Source: Tenrec ecaudatus
Taxonomy: Eukaryota; Chordata; Mammalia; Afrosoricida; Tenrecidae
Assembly: GCF_050624435.1 (NCBI RefSeq)
Contig: NC_134539.1
Span: forward strand, 50,206,001-50,270,000
DNA: 64,000 bases
Direction of reading: 5' to 3'
Both the position numbers and the translations under genes were made by a program. Numbering within the stretch: the stretch's first letter is position 1; each line of letters begins with the position of its first letter. This document shows positions 33,065-45,800 of the stretch, one piece after another. Below the pieces are notes generated by a model. The model did no database searches. It was not told the DNA's origin and was given only the letters and a program-made list of their open reading frames with translations.

Positions 33065-34023
33065 GTAAGAGTCTGGCACAGCCAGGGCCCTGGGGAGCAC
33101 AGGGAAGGGGGGTGCTGGTGGTAGGGTTTATCTGGAAGCGGCCGCGCCGTCTGCCAGATCATGAGCTGGTTCTAAAAAGAAGTGGGCGACTTCGAAGCAG
33201 GCCTCTGTTTGCTCCTGCAGCAGGCCCTCAGCTCTGCGGCCCTGGGCTCAGCAGTGCGGTTGGCAGTGATAAGGTATCATTTGGCCGGGTCTCCCAGCCC
33301 AAGTGCCCAGCCTGAGGCTGGCAGCCCTGGAAGAGGAGAGTATTTCTCATTGTGCCGGGGCCAAGTTTCCTTGGAAGCTTCTTTTGGGGAAGGAATTTTC
33401 CAAGCCGTGGGTTGATTTGTTGCCCGCCTCCCCCCCGCCTCCATTTTTTAAGCCCACTGACCGTGCTGAGCCTCAGTGTCCTGATGTGTCCAGTGGGGCT
33501 AAGAATCTTGCCAGCCTCAGAGAGACGGGCGCCTGGCGGAGCGCTGTTCCTCTTATTATTCCTGCTTTCCCTTTCGCTGAATTCCGGGGCCAGGGGCTAG
33601 ATAATGGGTGTTTGATCTTTTCCCTATTAGTGGAAATGGAGCATCATATTTGGCTCCCTCCTCCCCACCCCCCACTTCTTACGGTTACTAGTTAGTATGG
33701 AGCTTATAATATCTGCCAAGTTTTATATCAGTTCTGACAGTTCTGTTCGCTGCTGCTGTTACTTACAGTCCTCATTGGCCCACACGTCCCCGCAAGGAGT
33801 TTTTGTTTTCTTTACGTCGAGGGGTTAATCCGCACGGAAAGTCATGCATCCTCTACTCTTCATCAGCGAGTGCTTCAGTCCACTCGCTTCTAGCAGGCCC
33901 CTGTTGACCTCACCAGCCCTCCTTTATCTCACGGGCTCCGGTGGGTGGAGAGTCAGGTTACTTACCGCCAGCCCCGGGGAGCTTGACCCGTCTGACACCC
34001 TGACCGTCTGATTTGCTTCCCAG
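33065..34023. other. Intron 4
   Basis: A 959-base intron with a few T- and C-rich runs. No recognised repeat or exon. Confidence 0.45.
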
Positions 34024-34092
34024 CCCTGTCCAGGAGGAAGATGACCAGAAGCGCCTTCTGGTGACTGTGTGGAACAGGGCAAGTGACGCCAG
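34024..34092 (+). CDS. RGS3: RGS3 exon 5: C2 domain
   Basis: This 69-nt exon encodes PVQEEDDQKRLLVTVWNRA and SDA after the split Phe codon, ending with two bases of Arg. It is flanked by gcttcccag and gtacac. LLVTVWN is the conserved C2 strand 6 pattern. Confidence 0.95.
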
Positions 34093-35283
34093 GTACACGG
34101 GGTTGCTGGGCGGGCGGAGGCACACAGGGGATCAGGGCCGAGCAGGGTCGAGATGAGTGCTTCTTGGCTGAATGGAAGGATCGTGGTGACTCTTAAGTTG
34201 TACCTCCAAGTCCCTGTCACTCCAGGCGATGCTCAGGGCCATGTCATCAGTGAACATCTGGAGTCGGTGATGGGGAGACACCTGTTGTTCCATCAGGGCC
34301 GCCAGGAACGGCCCGCCCCGCACGCACTCAGTGAGCCCCGGGCTCTGTAAGCTCTGTGCACACCAGGCCCCGAGCCCAGCGCAGGCCTCGCATGGCACGC
34401 AGGCGCTTGGCCAGTGCTGACCGATGGCTGTGAAGGGAAACAAGGGCCGAGGGCAGTAAGCGTGGGAAAGGGGGAGGTCATCGTGAGTTACGGTGCCCAA
34501 GGACGGTTTCGTGGAAAGCGGGGGAGAGTTTACGAATAAGGCAAGGGGAGACATGAGATTGGAAAGGCATTCCCGGCAGGGGCAAAGCCGAGGCTCTAGG
34601 AACACGTGTAGGAAGCAGGTGGGTTCCATGTCACGGGGAGGCCAGGTTGGGGGCGCACAGCAGTTTGTGAAGCAGCAGCCTAACCGACGCCTGGCGGCAG
34701 ATACAGGCATGCATGCAGAGCAGCGGGGGCTGTGGGGACAGTGAGGTGAGGCGGGGCCCCTAAGGCGGAGTGAGAGCAGTTGACTGACTGCTGGGGACTC
34801 ACGGAGACAAAGCCTCTCAGGGCTGTTTCTTGTGCCCGGGGCCATTGTGACCAATGGGCTTTGCTCTGCTGGGGCCAGGCAGGAACTCTGGGAGAGTCTG
34901 TGGCCAGTAGCAATACTTGTCCAGCAAGCACAGCAGGAGATGGTGATCGAAAAAAAAAACCCAAAAGGTCCAGATGACCGATCATTAACTCAGCTCCCCA
35001 GCTCGGACCCAGAAAATAATTCTGTGCTGATGCTTTCCCAGTGCCCTAAATTTTATTAGCTAGTATGCCTATTTGAGCTTCAGAACGCATAGCTTGTCTC
35101 ATCGCAGAACATCTGCCTTTTGTCATCGAAGACGCTGAGGCACTTACTGTAGACCACATTCGCGCGGCTCATTTGGCTGCTGCTTCCTGGGGACCAATGC
35201 TGCAGCCTCATCGCAGGTGTTGTGGACACAGGGCTCGGCCCGACACTCTCCTGCTCTCCAGAGACTTACTAATAGAGACCGAC
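34093..35283. other. Intron 5, first part
   Basis: No recognised repeat or exon; an A-run lies at about 34951-34959. Confidence 0.4.

Positions 35284-35361
<78 letters not shown>
35284..35361. repeat. Compound (TG)8(AG)30 microsatellite
   Basis: TG dinucleotides run to 35300, then AG to 35361. Confidence 0.96.
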
Positions 35362-35363
<2 letters not shown>

Positions 35364-35484
35364 CATCCCATTAACAGCAAGAGCCATGGCTGGCTGAGTG
35401 CTCACTGGAGCCCGGCCTCAGCAGTGTGGGAGCTGATTCTGAGCCCCGTGCATACTGGGCTGCAGGGCTGCCCCGTTCTGCGCT

Positions 35485-37275
35485 ATCCTCACAGTTGCTG
35501 CCAGGTCTGAGCACACGCTGCTGCAAATTGGGTGTCAGTCCGTCTCCTGGAGGGTCTTCCTCGTTTTCTCTGACCCTCTACTTGACCAAGCATGAGGTCC
35601 TTTCTCCAGGGACTTGGCCCTCTGGGTACCATGTGCAGGGTACCTGAGGCAAAGTCTCTTCACCCTGGCTCTGAAGGGGCATCCTGGCGGCACGTCTTCT
35701 AAGAAGACCGAGGTGTTTATTGTCTTGCCAGGCCGCAGCACATCCAGCATTCTTTGCCAGCAGCACAATGCAGGGGAGCCAGTTCCTCCCCAAGCTTCCC
35801 GATTCACCGCCCAGCTTTACACACACAAGGGAAGTGATCAGACCAAGTCTGGACCAGGCACACCTTGGTCCTCAAAGCGACATCTCTGCCTTTTAATACT
35901 CCAAAGAGGTCTTTTGCAGCAGATTGCCCACCGCAAAATGTCCGTTCTGTCTCTCTGGCAGAGCTTGCACGTGTGTGTGTGTAGACATATACATGTATAC
36001 ACGTATCTGCGCACACACACAGTTTTGTTGGGACATCTTTCATGTATCGTGCCAGTCGGCTGTCCAGTCACATCGAGAAGAGTGGTGCCGTCCTGACCGG
36101 CCTTGACACTGCCTCCAGGGGTGTCGATGGATTGTGGCGTCCAGCAGAATGAAATCCGTGACAATCTCCATCTTCTCTCCGTGGACCGGATGTGGCTTAT
36201 CGGTCCACCTGTGGAGGCTTTTTCTTTCTGTGCATTGAATTGCAATCCATGCTGATGGCAGAGGCCTTTGACCTTTATCGGCAAGTGCAGTCTGCCCCCT
36301 TTGCTCTTGGTAAGGAAGGCTGCACCATCTGTACATGGCCGGGCTCCGTGAGTCTTCCCCGTCTCCTGATGTGCTGGTGTTCTCCCACCACCAGTACCGT
36401 GTCCCAGCTTCCTCACTCAGCAGGCAGCTTGAACAGGTAGGATGAAAAGATCCAGCCTTGCTGACTCGAAACCATGCACTGTTCCCTGTTCCGTTTGAAC
36501 AGCTCCTTCTGGGTCTGTGTGTCGGTTCTGCGTCAGCACAATGAAGTGTCCGGGAATGCTCACTCTTTGCAACGTCATGTGTAATTGGTTGCGATCCACA
36601 TAGCTGCGTGCTTTTGTGTAGTCACTGAGGCGCAGGCAAACTCCTTCTTGGCATCCTTTGGTTTATGCCGAGGTTCAACTGACATCAGCCATGATTTCCC
36701 TTATTCCGTGTTCTCTTCTGAATCTGGCTGGAATTTCTGGAAGTTCCCTGTCAGTGTATTGCTGCAGCCAGTTTTGAATGATCTGCAAAATTGTACTTGC
36801 AGGTGATGTGAATGGTAATTGTTCCATTATTTCTGCATTCTGTCGGGTCACCTCTCGGTGGAACGGGCATAGATATGGATCGCTTCCAGTTGGTTGTCCA
36901 GGTAACTGTCTTCCAGGAGTCTTGGCCTGGATGGGCCAGTGCTTCCAGCGTGGCATCTGTTTGTGAGAATGTCTCCATTGGTATTTTATCCCACCAGCTC
37001 CTGGAGCCTTGTTTTTCAGCAAAGCCTGCCGCGCAGCTTGGCCTTCTTCCGCAGATACCTTCAGTTCTTCATCACATCGGCACCTCCTTCCATCTTCTCT
37101 CGACATTTTCCTCATTGGTTTTGCCCATAGAATCTCCAGTGTTGCAAGCCAAAGCTTTTTACAACCTGAAGAACTAAAAAAAATTTTAAAGTTCATTTCT
37201 GGTTCTTTCAGCTTGAGAAATGCTGTGTGTGAGTGCATTTCCCATTTTGGTTTCCTCCCTCCAGCTCTAGTTTAA
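35485..37275 (-). mobile_element. Long antisense RTE-type LINE fragment (reverse transcriptase to C-terminus)
   Basis: About 1.8 kb. Read on the minus strand from 37240 downward it encodes broken reverse-transcriptase sequence of the RTE/BovB group: KNKAPGAGGIKY, then near 36900-36700 LQQYTDRELPEIPARFR with a following REHGIREIMAD (the RTE pattern RELPxxQAGFRxGRGTRDQIA). Further on GPISHIRSTERRW marks the C-terminal part (36200-36100). Several frameshifts and stops break it, and an interrupted CA/TG tract lies at about 35970-36020. It is a dead copy, not a host gene. Confidence 0.88.
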
Positions 37276-37309
37276 TTCCTACAAGAGCTCACTGGAAGGT
37301 GCTTTTGTC

Positions 37310-37415
37310 CTACGTTTCCAGACAGGAAACTAACACGCTAACAAAGCGAGCTAGTCACCTGTCCAAGGTCACACCGCCAGTGACTAGGACAGCTGGAGCA
37401 GGAGCCGGGCCGCTA
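37310..37415 (-). mobile_element. MIR SINE, antisense
   Basis: The text 'acaggaaactaacacgctaac' ... 'cacctgtccaaggtcacaccgccagtgactagg' is the antisense MIR core. Confidence 0.75.
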
Positions 37416-38934
37416 GACCTCAGCCTCCTCACTGTCAACCCCGAGGCCTGTCCTGGGTGCACACGCAGAAGGACCCAGGGGAGACTGGGTGCATGTCACG
37501 GCAGTGCAGGCTGGGGCTGGCGAGCGGAGGGCCCTGTCCAGCACAACAGAGGGGCTGACAGAGATAAGGGGACGAGTGGCTACCACCCAGATCAGATGGC
37601 GCGAGTCAGAGCTTGGGCTTTCTTCTCATGGCCAGAGGTTCTGGATCCTGGAGAGACATCAGAACCGACTGGGATGCCCCTTTCTAGCTGCTCCCTCAGT
37701 GTGATGACACGGCCGTCTCCCCGAGGGTCCCAGGGGTCCCTGTGCAGTGCCTTTGGCATTGAGGAGTCGGCTTGGCAATGGGAAGATCCGGAAGGGCGTG
37801 GAGGGGGCGGGGGGAAGGCGAGCCTGGTTGGGCAGTCGACATCTGGCCTGTTGAGAAGTCTTTGGAAGAAGAAGTTGGGTTGGGGAGGAATGAGGAGGGT
37901 CTCCCCCAAAGGCATGAAATGTGTGAGAGATGATTTGGACAGAGGGCGGGAAGCAGATTGTGGGTATATTTAGGAGGTTTGGCCAGCAGTACGGAGTGGA
38001 GAGTCAGCTCAGATTGTTGCTGAAGTCAAGGCTAACTCCCGCTGGGGGCGGGGGAGCCCCAGCTAAGAGGACATGCCTCGTAGCAGCGGTGACTTCAGCC
38101 TTGGCTATCGTGAGCCGGAGGAGCCTGAGGAAGAGCCAAATGCAAGCAGAGCGGGCGGAGGCTGCTGCACCGACCTGGAGCTCGGGGAGAGTGCGTCTGT
38201 GCTGCTGAGGGTGACGTGGGGCTATCACCACGAAGGCAGGACTCGAAATCCTGACCCAGGAAGAACACTGAAAGCCCAGGACCAGAGGAGGACAGAAGGC
38301 CCTGGACGAGACAGGAGGACGTGGCAGGGAGGGCGCTGGCCGGAGGCCACGGCCGGAGCAGGTGCTGGCGGCAGACCTCCAGCTGCTGCAGGAGCTGTAC
38401 GCCCCACTGGGTTTGCTCTTCCTCGGGGAGGGCAGGGCACCGCTGCAGACAAAGTCGCCAGTTCACACTTTGTTTTGAACAGCAAGGGAGGCTGGGGAAA
38501 GTGAGTCAGCAAGATAGAGGCAGCGTCTCCACTTGTTGCCTATTTTGGGAAAGCGTGGTTCCCTATTAGCCAAAGCACAGTTGCACTTGGCGGTCACAGC
38601 CCCAGCCCAAAGCTCAGAGGGACAGGACACACTCAGACAGGCTCACTTGGAGAACACGTGGCCCTGCCAGTGCTGTCGGCAGCCCATGTGTGGCTCAGTG
38701 TGTGTGTCCGCGGGGGTGGGTGGTGGTGGTGGGTGGTGGGCGGGGAGTGAGGGTGGGTAAGTGCAGCATCCATCCACTTTTTAACCAGGAGGCAGCCCGA
38801 GGGATTGCAGGAAACTCCCGCCCTGCTGACTGCCCTCAAATCAAATTGTGCTTCCCTGAAGGACGGCCACTCGACTCAGCAACATGACAGACCATTCCGG
38901 AAGGCTGGAAGCGAGCGCTCATGGAACTTTCTCC
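37416..38934. other. Intron 5, middle part
   Basis: Mostly GC-rich with no recognised gene. A (GGT)-rich run lies at about 38715-38745. Confidence 0.4.
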
Positions 38935-39065
38935 CCGTGCCAAGCACTTTCTAGGCCGTATCCCCTTTTGCCCTCACGACAGCCCTGGATGTGGGGAATG
39001 CTGTAGCCCCACTCTGCAGAGAGGAGGACGTTGAGGCTTGTGGAGGCCCAGGAAGTTACCTGAGT
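38935..39065 (-). mobile_element. MIR SINE, antisense
   Basis: The text 'ccaagcactttctaggccgtatccccttttgccctcacgacagccc' ... 'gaggacgttgaggcttgtgg' fits antisense MIR. Confidence 0.65.
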
Positions 39066-39088
39066 TTCTATAAGGACAGCTTGTATTT

Positions 39089-41230
39089 AAAAAAAAATCA
39101 TTTTATTGGGGGCTCGTACAACGCTTATCACAATCCATCCATCCATCCATTGTGTCAAGCACATTTGTACATTTGTTGTCATCATCATTCTCAAAACATT
39201 TGCTTTCTCTTGAGCCCTTGGTATCAGCTCCTCATTTTTCCACCCCATTCCCTGCTCCCCTTCCACATGAACCCTTGATTGTTCAGAAATGATTATGTTG
39301 TCATGTCTTGCATAGTCCAACATCTCCCTTCACCCACTTTTCTGTTGTCCATCCCCCAGGGAGGAGGTTATATGTAGATCCTTGTAATCAGTTTCCCCTT
39401 TCTACCCCACCCTCCCTCCACCCTCCCGCTATCGCCACTCTCACCACTGGTCCTGAAGGGATCATCCTTCCTGGATTCCCTGTGTTTCCAGTTCCTATCT
39501 GTACCAGTGTACATCCTCTGTTGTAGCTGGATTGGACAGCTTGCATTTTGTATGCAAATTTTTACCTTGACATTTTAGAAACGGTGCTGTGACTGACCTA
39601 TTTCACTCAGCCTAATGTCCTCCAGGGTCCCCCGTATTGGGACGCGTTCCACGGATCCCCTGTCACTCTTTAATGGTGTGCAGTATCTCGCTGTGGCGTG
39701 CCCCAGAGGTTGTGACCCGCCCCTGCCCCCGTGGGCGTTTATGTCGCCTCCCTAACATCCCAGCTGTTAGGAACCGTGCTGTGATGAGCGCAGGGCGCCC
39801 GGTCGCTCTGTGTCACGTCTCTTATTTCTCTTGGACACGCACCAAGTCGTGGGGCTGCTGGGTCACGTGCATCTCTATTTTTACACTTTCTTTCTTTGAA
39901 AGAAGCGTCACCCTACTTTCCACAGTGGCTGAGCCATTTCACAGCCCCGCCAATGGTCTCGGAGGTTCCGGTCTGTCCACATCCTTCTTGGCATTTGCTG
40001 TTTTCTCTCTTTGGAACTGTGTTGTTCAGGCCGAGGTGAGAGGGCATGTCCTTATGGCTTAGCTTCAGTCTCTCTCGTGCCTCATTGACGGCAGGCCTTT
40101 CTCATGCTTGTTGGCTGCCCGAGGCTCTTCTTTGGTGAAGTTCATTCGTTTTTAAATTTGGATTGTTTGTCTTTTTTGCTGGTGAAGTCTTCTATACATT
40201 TTAGAGATGAGTCTTTGGTCTGATAGGTCATTGCCCCCAATTTCTCCAGTCTGTGGGTTCTTTATTTACCGTTTTGTTGGTGAAATTTTTGATGGCCACC
40301 AGTGCGTAGATGCTAGGTGGTCCCAGCCCTGTGGTTGCCTTCCACTGTTTGTGGGTTGTCAATTGTACTTGGTAACATATGTATGCAGTTCACTAAAGGT
40401 CCCTAGTTTGCCTCTTTCCATTGACAGTCTTCATGGTTCTAAGTTTTCCATTTGGGTTTGTGGTCCATTGTGAGCTCTGTCTTGTATATGGTGCGAGGTA
40501 GGGGCCCCGTTTTATTTCTCTGCAAAGGGGTAGCTCCATTTTGGCCAGAAAAATTTGTTAGACATTATCTTCTCACTTAACGTGTCTTGGCCCTTTGTCA
40601 GTGATCAGCTGTCCATAGGTGGATGGACTCCCTTCTGCGTTCTCCAGTCTGCTCCATTGGTCTGTGTGTCTCTTGTTGTGCCCGCACCGGGCTGTCTGTC
40701 AGACCAGGGCTGCGTGGTCGTCGTTTTGAGGTCAGGGTGTGTGAGGCCTCCGACTTTGTTCCTCTTTGGTTGTGTTTGACTTATCCCAGGCCACTTTCCT
40801 TTCCTTACCAAGTGGGCGATGCGTTTGCCCGTCCCTGGAGAGAATGCTGTTGGAATCTGCATTGGGATTGCATTCTGTGTGCATTTGCCTTGCATGGCAC
40901 CAACATCTCACAGTGTCCTTCTACCCGTGAGTATGGTGTGTTTCCCCACGTCTCTAGTTCCCTTTTGGCTTCTTGTGGTAGGCGTCTGGAGTTTTCTTTG
41001 TATACATCTTTTGTTTCTGTGGGTTAAATGTATTCCTAAGGATCTAAGCTCTGCGGTGGCTGTTATAAATGGGATTGTTTTCCTGTAAAGAGTTCTCTTG
41101 GTGAGAGTAGAGGGATCTGGCTGCTTTTTTTTGTTAAGGTTGGTTTTGGACCCTGCCGCTTTACTGAAACTTTGAACACTGTGGACAGTAGTCCCAGTAA
41201 TGATCTTGCCGAGTCTCCAGGAGTTTCACT
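39089..41230 (-). mobile_element. Antisense L1, 3' tail continuous with ORF2 C-terminal region
   Basis: The copy starts with the tail family ('aaaaaaaatcattttattgggggctcg'). From about 39580 it passes directly into antisense L1 sequence ('gacctatttcactcagcctaatgtcctcc', later 'gtatatggtgcgaggtagggg' and 'ctccattggtctgtgtgtctc'), which is the region covering the ORF2 3' half. It is 5'-truncated near 41230 and carries many frameshifts. It shows what the orphan tails elsewhere in the window derive from. Confidence 0.88.
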
Positions 41231-41277
41231 GTGTAGGGTGTGGGACTTGAGCATGGAGTGAGCCAGTTTCTCATCAA

Positions 41278-41460
41278 CCCATTGCCTTGCAGCCAATTCC
41301 CACTCCCCGTGACCCTAGTGGTAGGGTTTTCAAGGGTTTCTGGATATTTATGGGAGCCGATAGCCTCAGTTTTCTTCTGTGGAGTTACTGGTGGGCTTGA
41401 ACCGCCGACCTCGTGGTCAGCAGCCCAGCGCTGACTTGAAGGCACCACCAGGGCTCCTTC
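41278..41460 (-). mobile_element. AfroSINE, antisense
   Basis: It reads 'ttgcagccaattcccactccccgtgacccta' through 'ggtgggcttgaaccgccgacctcgtggtcagcagcc' to 'aggcaccaccagggctcc'. Confidence 0.87.
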
Positions 41461-41589
41461 TTTGCTAGCCTGGGTGTCTTTGATTTTCCTTCTCTGCCCA
41501 ATTGCTTTGGCCAAGACTTGCAGGACAGTGCTGACTAGGAGTAGCCATCCAAGGCATCTTGTCCATTTCCTGTTCCCCAGGGGACGGCC

Positions 41590-41800
41590 AGCTCGTGCTT
41601 ATTAAGCATCAACTCTGTGTGCACAGTCATCTAAACACACCCCATGCATTAGCTCATTGAATCCTCACACCTCCATCTGGATGTTGTTCCTTTGGATAGC
41701 GGAGGAAACCGAGGCACAGAGAGGCTCAGTAACTTGCCCCAGGCAGCACAGGGAGTGGGGGTGGTAAAAACCAGCTTAGAGTTCAGGCTGTAAGGCACCA
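41590..41800 (-). mobile_element. MIR SINE, antisense
   Basis: A long antisense MIR: 'gcttattaagcatcaactctgtg', 'attagctcattgaatcctcacac' and 'gaggaaaccgaggcacagagaggctcagtaacttgcccc' occur in order. Confidence 0.85.
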
Positions 41801-43094
41801 AACCCAGGTGCTGCTGTCTTTTCCACATACCCTGCACCCACATCAATGACACGTGCACACATATAACATGCACAGTGCACACAGGGCATGAATGTGCAAG
41901 GCGGCTGGCTGTGTCACTCCCATGTTGTTTGGGTAGACTCTGGGGTGCTTGCACCCAGGTTACAGCTCACTTGACTGTCTTCACGGGAGATGAGCACACC
42001 CCCCCCCCCGCGCCCCAAACCATCCTCTTGCTGTCAGTAACCTGTTGGTCGGTTCTCAGCTACTCCTCACAGCATTGAGAGTGTTGTTCTGTTGTGCGTC
42101 ACTGGCTGAATGCGTAACGGCCACCTTCTGAGACCAATAGCAGGTGAAGCAGAAGCACCTGTTTCACAGATTGCCACGCACCTGACAGTGGCCGTAAACT
42201 TTTTCTGAGAGAAATGGGACAATGTACAGCAAAGACCTAGGCAACGTTTACCTCCTCATGGCGCTCACAGAGGGAGCGGTGAGGAGCCAGGCTCGGAAAG
42301 GTGCTGTGGGCTTGGCCCTCACATGCGGTGAGCAGAGAGTCAGCCCCTTCCCCTCTGTGGGCCACCTGGTCTATTTTAAAAGGCAGTGCCCTCTGAGGTC
42401 CTTGAGTTACAGAAGTGAGCCACTTAAAATTTTTCCTTTCAACACAAAACCGTGTTTTCAAACATAGACAAGAGAACAAAGTACCACGGGATGAAGCTGC
42501 CTAGACCCGTCACCGAGCCTCAACACGAGCAAGGCGGAGCGCACCAGTTACATCTGTGTCCCCACCCGCTTCCTGGATGGAGTGGGTTCCTTTCGCGCAA
42601 ACCCACGCTCTGTGTCCATCTCTGAAAGAAGGTTTTCCCGGGACCCCAGGCAGCGTATTCACAGCAGTCTCAGTGGGGGTGGGGCCCTTCTGTTGGATGA
42701 CACGCTAAACGCTGAGTCGAAGCCACCGAAGCCGAGTTTTCAGACCGTGTACCCAAGAACAATCTGGAAGCAAATCATACTGTTGTCTTCACCCAGTCAG
42801 ACCAACGTGCGTATGACTGAAGAATGTACTCTTTCATGCTTGTCGCAGTGAAACACGTGGAGGGTCTGCTCGCCGTGTGCCCAGGTTCTGGTCACTGTCA
42901 GTGCCTGCTGTCATTGAATCTGCCACCAAGACAAAGCCTCACTGCCCCGGCCAGTGGCCTCGTGCTGGAAATCCCAGCCCAGGGCGGGCAATGAATGAGA
43001 GCTACACGGTCAGTCTTGGCCATGGAATGAAAAAGACATTCCATTTATCTCCCGTGGCATCGCCCTGTAATCAAGACGGTCTAAGGCACCCTGA
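41801..43094. other. Intron 5, unassigned stretch
   Basis: No recognised gene. A C run lies at 41999-42009. Confidence 0.4.
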
Positions 43095-43475
43095 AGCCCT
43101 TTGTTGCCGAGTTGATTCCCTCGTGTTGTTGCCATTGACTGCACTCTGACCCCTCGCGACGCCAGAAGGAAGCCCTGCCCGGCCATGTGCCGGCCTCGCA
43201 GGTGTTAGTTTGAGCCCGTCGCCAGCCCCGCAGGTGTCAGTGCATCTCCTGGACAGGCTTCCTCCCTTCGACCGAGCATGCGCGCCGTCTCTAGGGGCCG
43301 GCCTCTCCTGACAAAACGTCCAAAGTTTGTGCGGTGGAAGCTCGCCTCCCTGGCCGCCGAGGAGCGTACTTCTTCCAACACAGATGTCTTTGTCGTTTCG
43401 GCAGTCCAGGGCGCGTTCCAGATTCTTGGCCAGCAGCGTCACTGAAGTGCATCGATTCTTCTTTGGTCTTCCGAA
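43095..43475 (-). mobile_element. Antisense RTE 3' fragment
   Basis: The 'ggtgtcagtgcatctcctggacaggcttcctccc', 'aacgtccaaagtttgtg' and 'cgtacttcttccaacacagatg' succession parallels 35485-35760 and 21480-21600, placing it as the RTE C-terminal/3' part on the minus strand. Confidence 0.75.
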
Positions 43476-43655
43476 AAAGAGATGGGGCCATGGAGACCTG
43501 CCACCCCCACAGAGACAGAGTAGAACTGCCCCACTGGGTTTCCAAGGTTGTCATCCTAGTGGAAGCCGACAGCTGCATCTTCCCGCACGGAGCGGCGGGT
43601 GGGTTCGAACCATCGACCTTGTTCTTCGTTTGTAGCCTGAATCCTTTCATCACTG
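43476..43655 (-). mobile_element. AfroSINE, antisense
   Basis: It follows directly on the RTE fragment: 'gagtagaactgccccactgggtttccaaggttgtcatcc' to 'gcggcgggtgggttcgaaccatcgacc'. Confidence 0.85.
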
Positions 43656-45379
43656 TGTCCCCACAGCTCCTCAGGCCCCTAGAGAGAGAATGGCATGCAT
43701 TCTTAAAACCCATGCCTTTGTCATTTGTAGTATGTGTCGCTGGCGTTGTGCCTAAAAGTAAATTGAGCTCATGGATCCTCTACAGAGTCTTACTCTGACC
43801 ATTTGGATGGATTTCCTTCTGCCTGGAAGGGTCCTCCTCGCATGGTCTCTAGCTCACCTCGTTTGGCTTGCTTTGCGCTTCTCAGCCCCAACTGCCTCGT
43901 CCCTCGGAGCCCCCAGCATCTGCTGCCTGCATAGTCCATCCGTCAACCCCACCCTGCTGTGTGACGCCCCCTCGCATTGCTGTCTTGAACTGGGCTTTAA
44001 ATCTGTGCGCGTTCGCCTTGTTGTCCAGGCGCGGCGGTGGCAGCTTGCCCAGTGGCTGCCAAGCACAGGCATGATGGATTCATCCATTCGTCAAGCCCTC
44101 ACGGAGTGCACCGGGCCCTGGCTCAGGGCTTGGCATTCAGAAGTCGCGGGGGGCGGTCTCTGAGCCTTGGAACTCAGTGTGTTTTCAAGAGCGTGTTCAG
44201 GGAGAGTGTTTCTTTCCACGTTCAAAATGGACTCTCTGGTGTGTTGCCCGGTGCTCAGGTTGCACGCAAAGAGTCATCTCTCTTTCTCCAGAGATGCTTT
44301 CTTCAAAAACTGACTTCAGAAGCAGCTCATTGAAGGACCCTTAGCGGGAGGCTCCTGCCCGCAGATGTTAATCGTGACAATTTGCTCTGCCTCACTTCTC
44401 ATGAACTCACTGGAGGCTCCCCTCGCAGGAAGCAAAGCTCAGGAGGCTATTAACCATTCAGCATTCGCTAAGCACCAGGGAAGGAAGCTTCCACTTCCCA
44501 ACGACAGGCAGGGAGAGGCAGCATTTGTTTCAGTGAAAGCGTCCCCCAGGGGGGACACTTGGGGTGTTTGAGCTGTGTCCAGCGTGCAAGGGAGGGTGGA
44601 GCCCTCAGATGCTACTGGGGCCTCTCTCAGGTGTGTGGCACACCACATGAACATGTCGAGGAGCTTGGCAAGGCCTCCCTGGAGTGGCAGCTCAGGGCAG
44701 TGTCTGCTGCTTGTGACGCTCACTGTGGTGGCTGCCCCGGGTTAGTGCTGGCTTGGCCACTTCCCAAGAGGGAGAGCTATTTGTTTTGGGTGGCGGGCTG
44801 GCGAGGTGGATATGAATGAGTGGCTCTACTGGGATGACTTGATCATTCCTACGACCTTGTTTGGGGGTGGGGATGGGAGAGCAGCTGGGGCCAGGGCCAG
44901 AGGGTATGCGGACCAGATGGTGTGGGAAGAGGAGGGCTCGGTGGCAGGGTTTGAGTTGCTGGTGAGAGCTGTCTAGGGTTTAGGGCTTGAATTTGAAGGG
45001 CAGGGGGCCTCTCTGATGATCTGTCCCCAGCATCCCGTATCCCTGGGCCTCACAGCCTCCTCTTCCAAAAGAATCCTAACCTTTATATTTATAACGATCC
45101 TCCAGACCACTGCTCCTTGATGGATAGGGGCAGGCAGTGGGGAGAGAATGTTGCAGGTTTGCCTGGAGCCATATCTCCCCAATCTGGTGCCCAGATCCCA
45201 TCTCAGACCTGCTGGCTTTGAATCTGCAGGAGCAAGCCCTGGGGCAGAGTCTCGGACAGGCTTGTCAGGCCATTCTCCTGGGCACCCCTGGTTGCAGGCA
45301 CTGATGAGCGACCATTAAAGCAATTGATGAAGGGACTAAGGTGCACCTGACCCAAGCCCTGGTCTAATACTCAGTTGCC
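43656..45379. other. Intron 5, unassigned stretch
   Basis: No recognised gene. The 43760-44120 segment may be decayed LINE sequence. Confidence 0.4.
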
Positions 45380-45800
45380 TCCTATGCATGGGAAAGTTGA
45401 ACCGAAGCGTTTGACTGGTGGTGCTGGAGAGGATTACCGAGAGAACCAGGGCCAGCCCAAAGGACAGACAGATCTGTCCGGGAAGAAGTTCAGCCGAGTG
45501 CTCCTCAGAGGCGAGGACGACCAGACTGCATCTTGGATACTTTGGACACATTATCAGGAGAGACCAGTCCCTGGAGAAGGGCATCTTATTGTGTGATAAA
45601 GTGAAGGGGCAGCGAAAGAGAGTTGTCAGGCCCTCAAAGCAGATGGACCGACTCCGTGGCTGCAACCGTGGGTCCAGGCATAGGAGCCATTGTGAGGAAG
45701 GCGGGCGCAGGACTGGGCAGTGTTTGGTTCTGTTGTGTGCAAGGTCCCTGTGGGCCGGAACGGACTGGATGGCACCCAACACCATCACCACTGCCGAAGG
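45380..45800 (+). mobile_element. RTE LINE 3' end, sense
   Basis: The coding remnant reads HIIRRDQSLEKGILLCDKV near 45550-45600, the conserved RTE C-terminal 'GHxxRRDxSLEK' pattern. It is followed by the 3' end 'ggaacggactggatggcacccaacacc'. Frame breaks show it is dead. No long AAC tail is present. Confidence 0.85.

Noticed and set aside
36675-37238. A minus-strand protein-coding gene
   Set aside because: The conserved pieces are RTE reverse transcriptase, with stops and frameshifts. It is a dead LINE, not a host gene.
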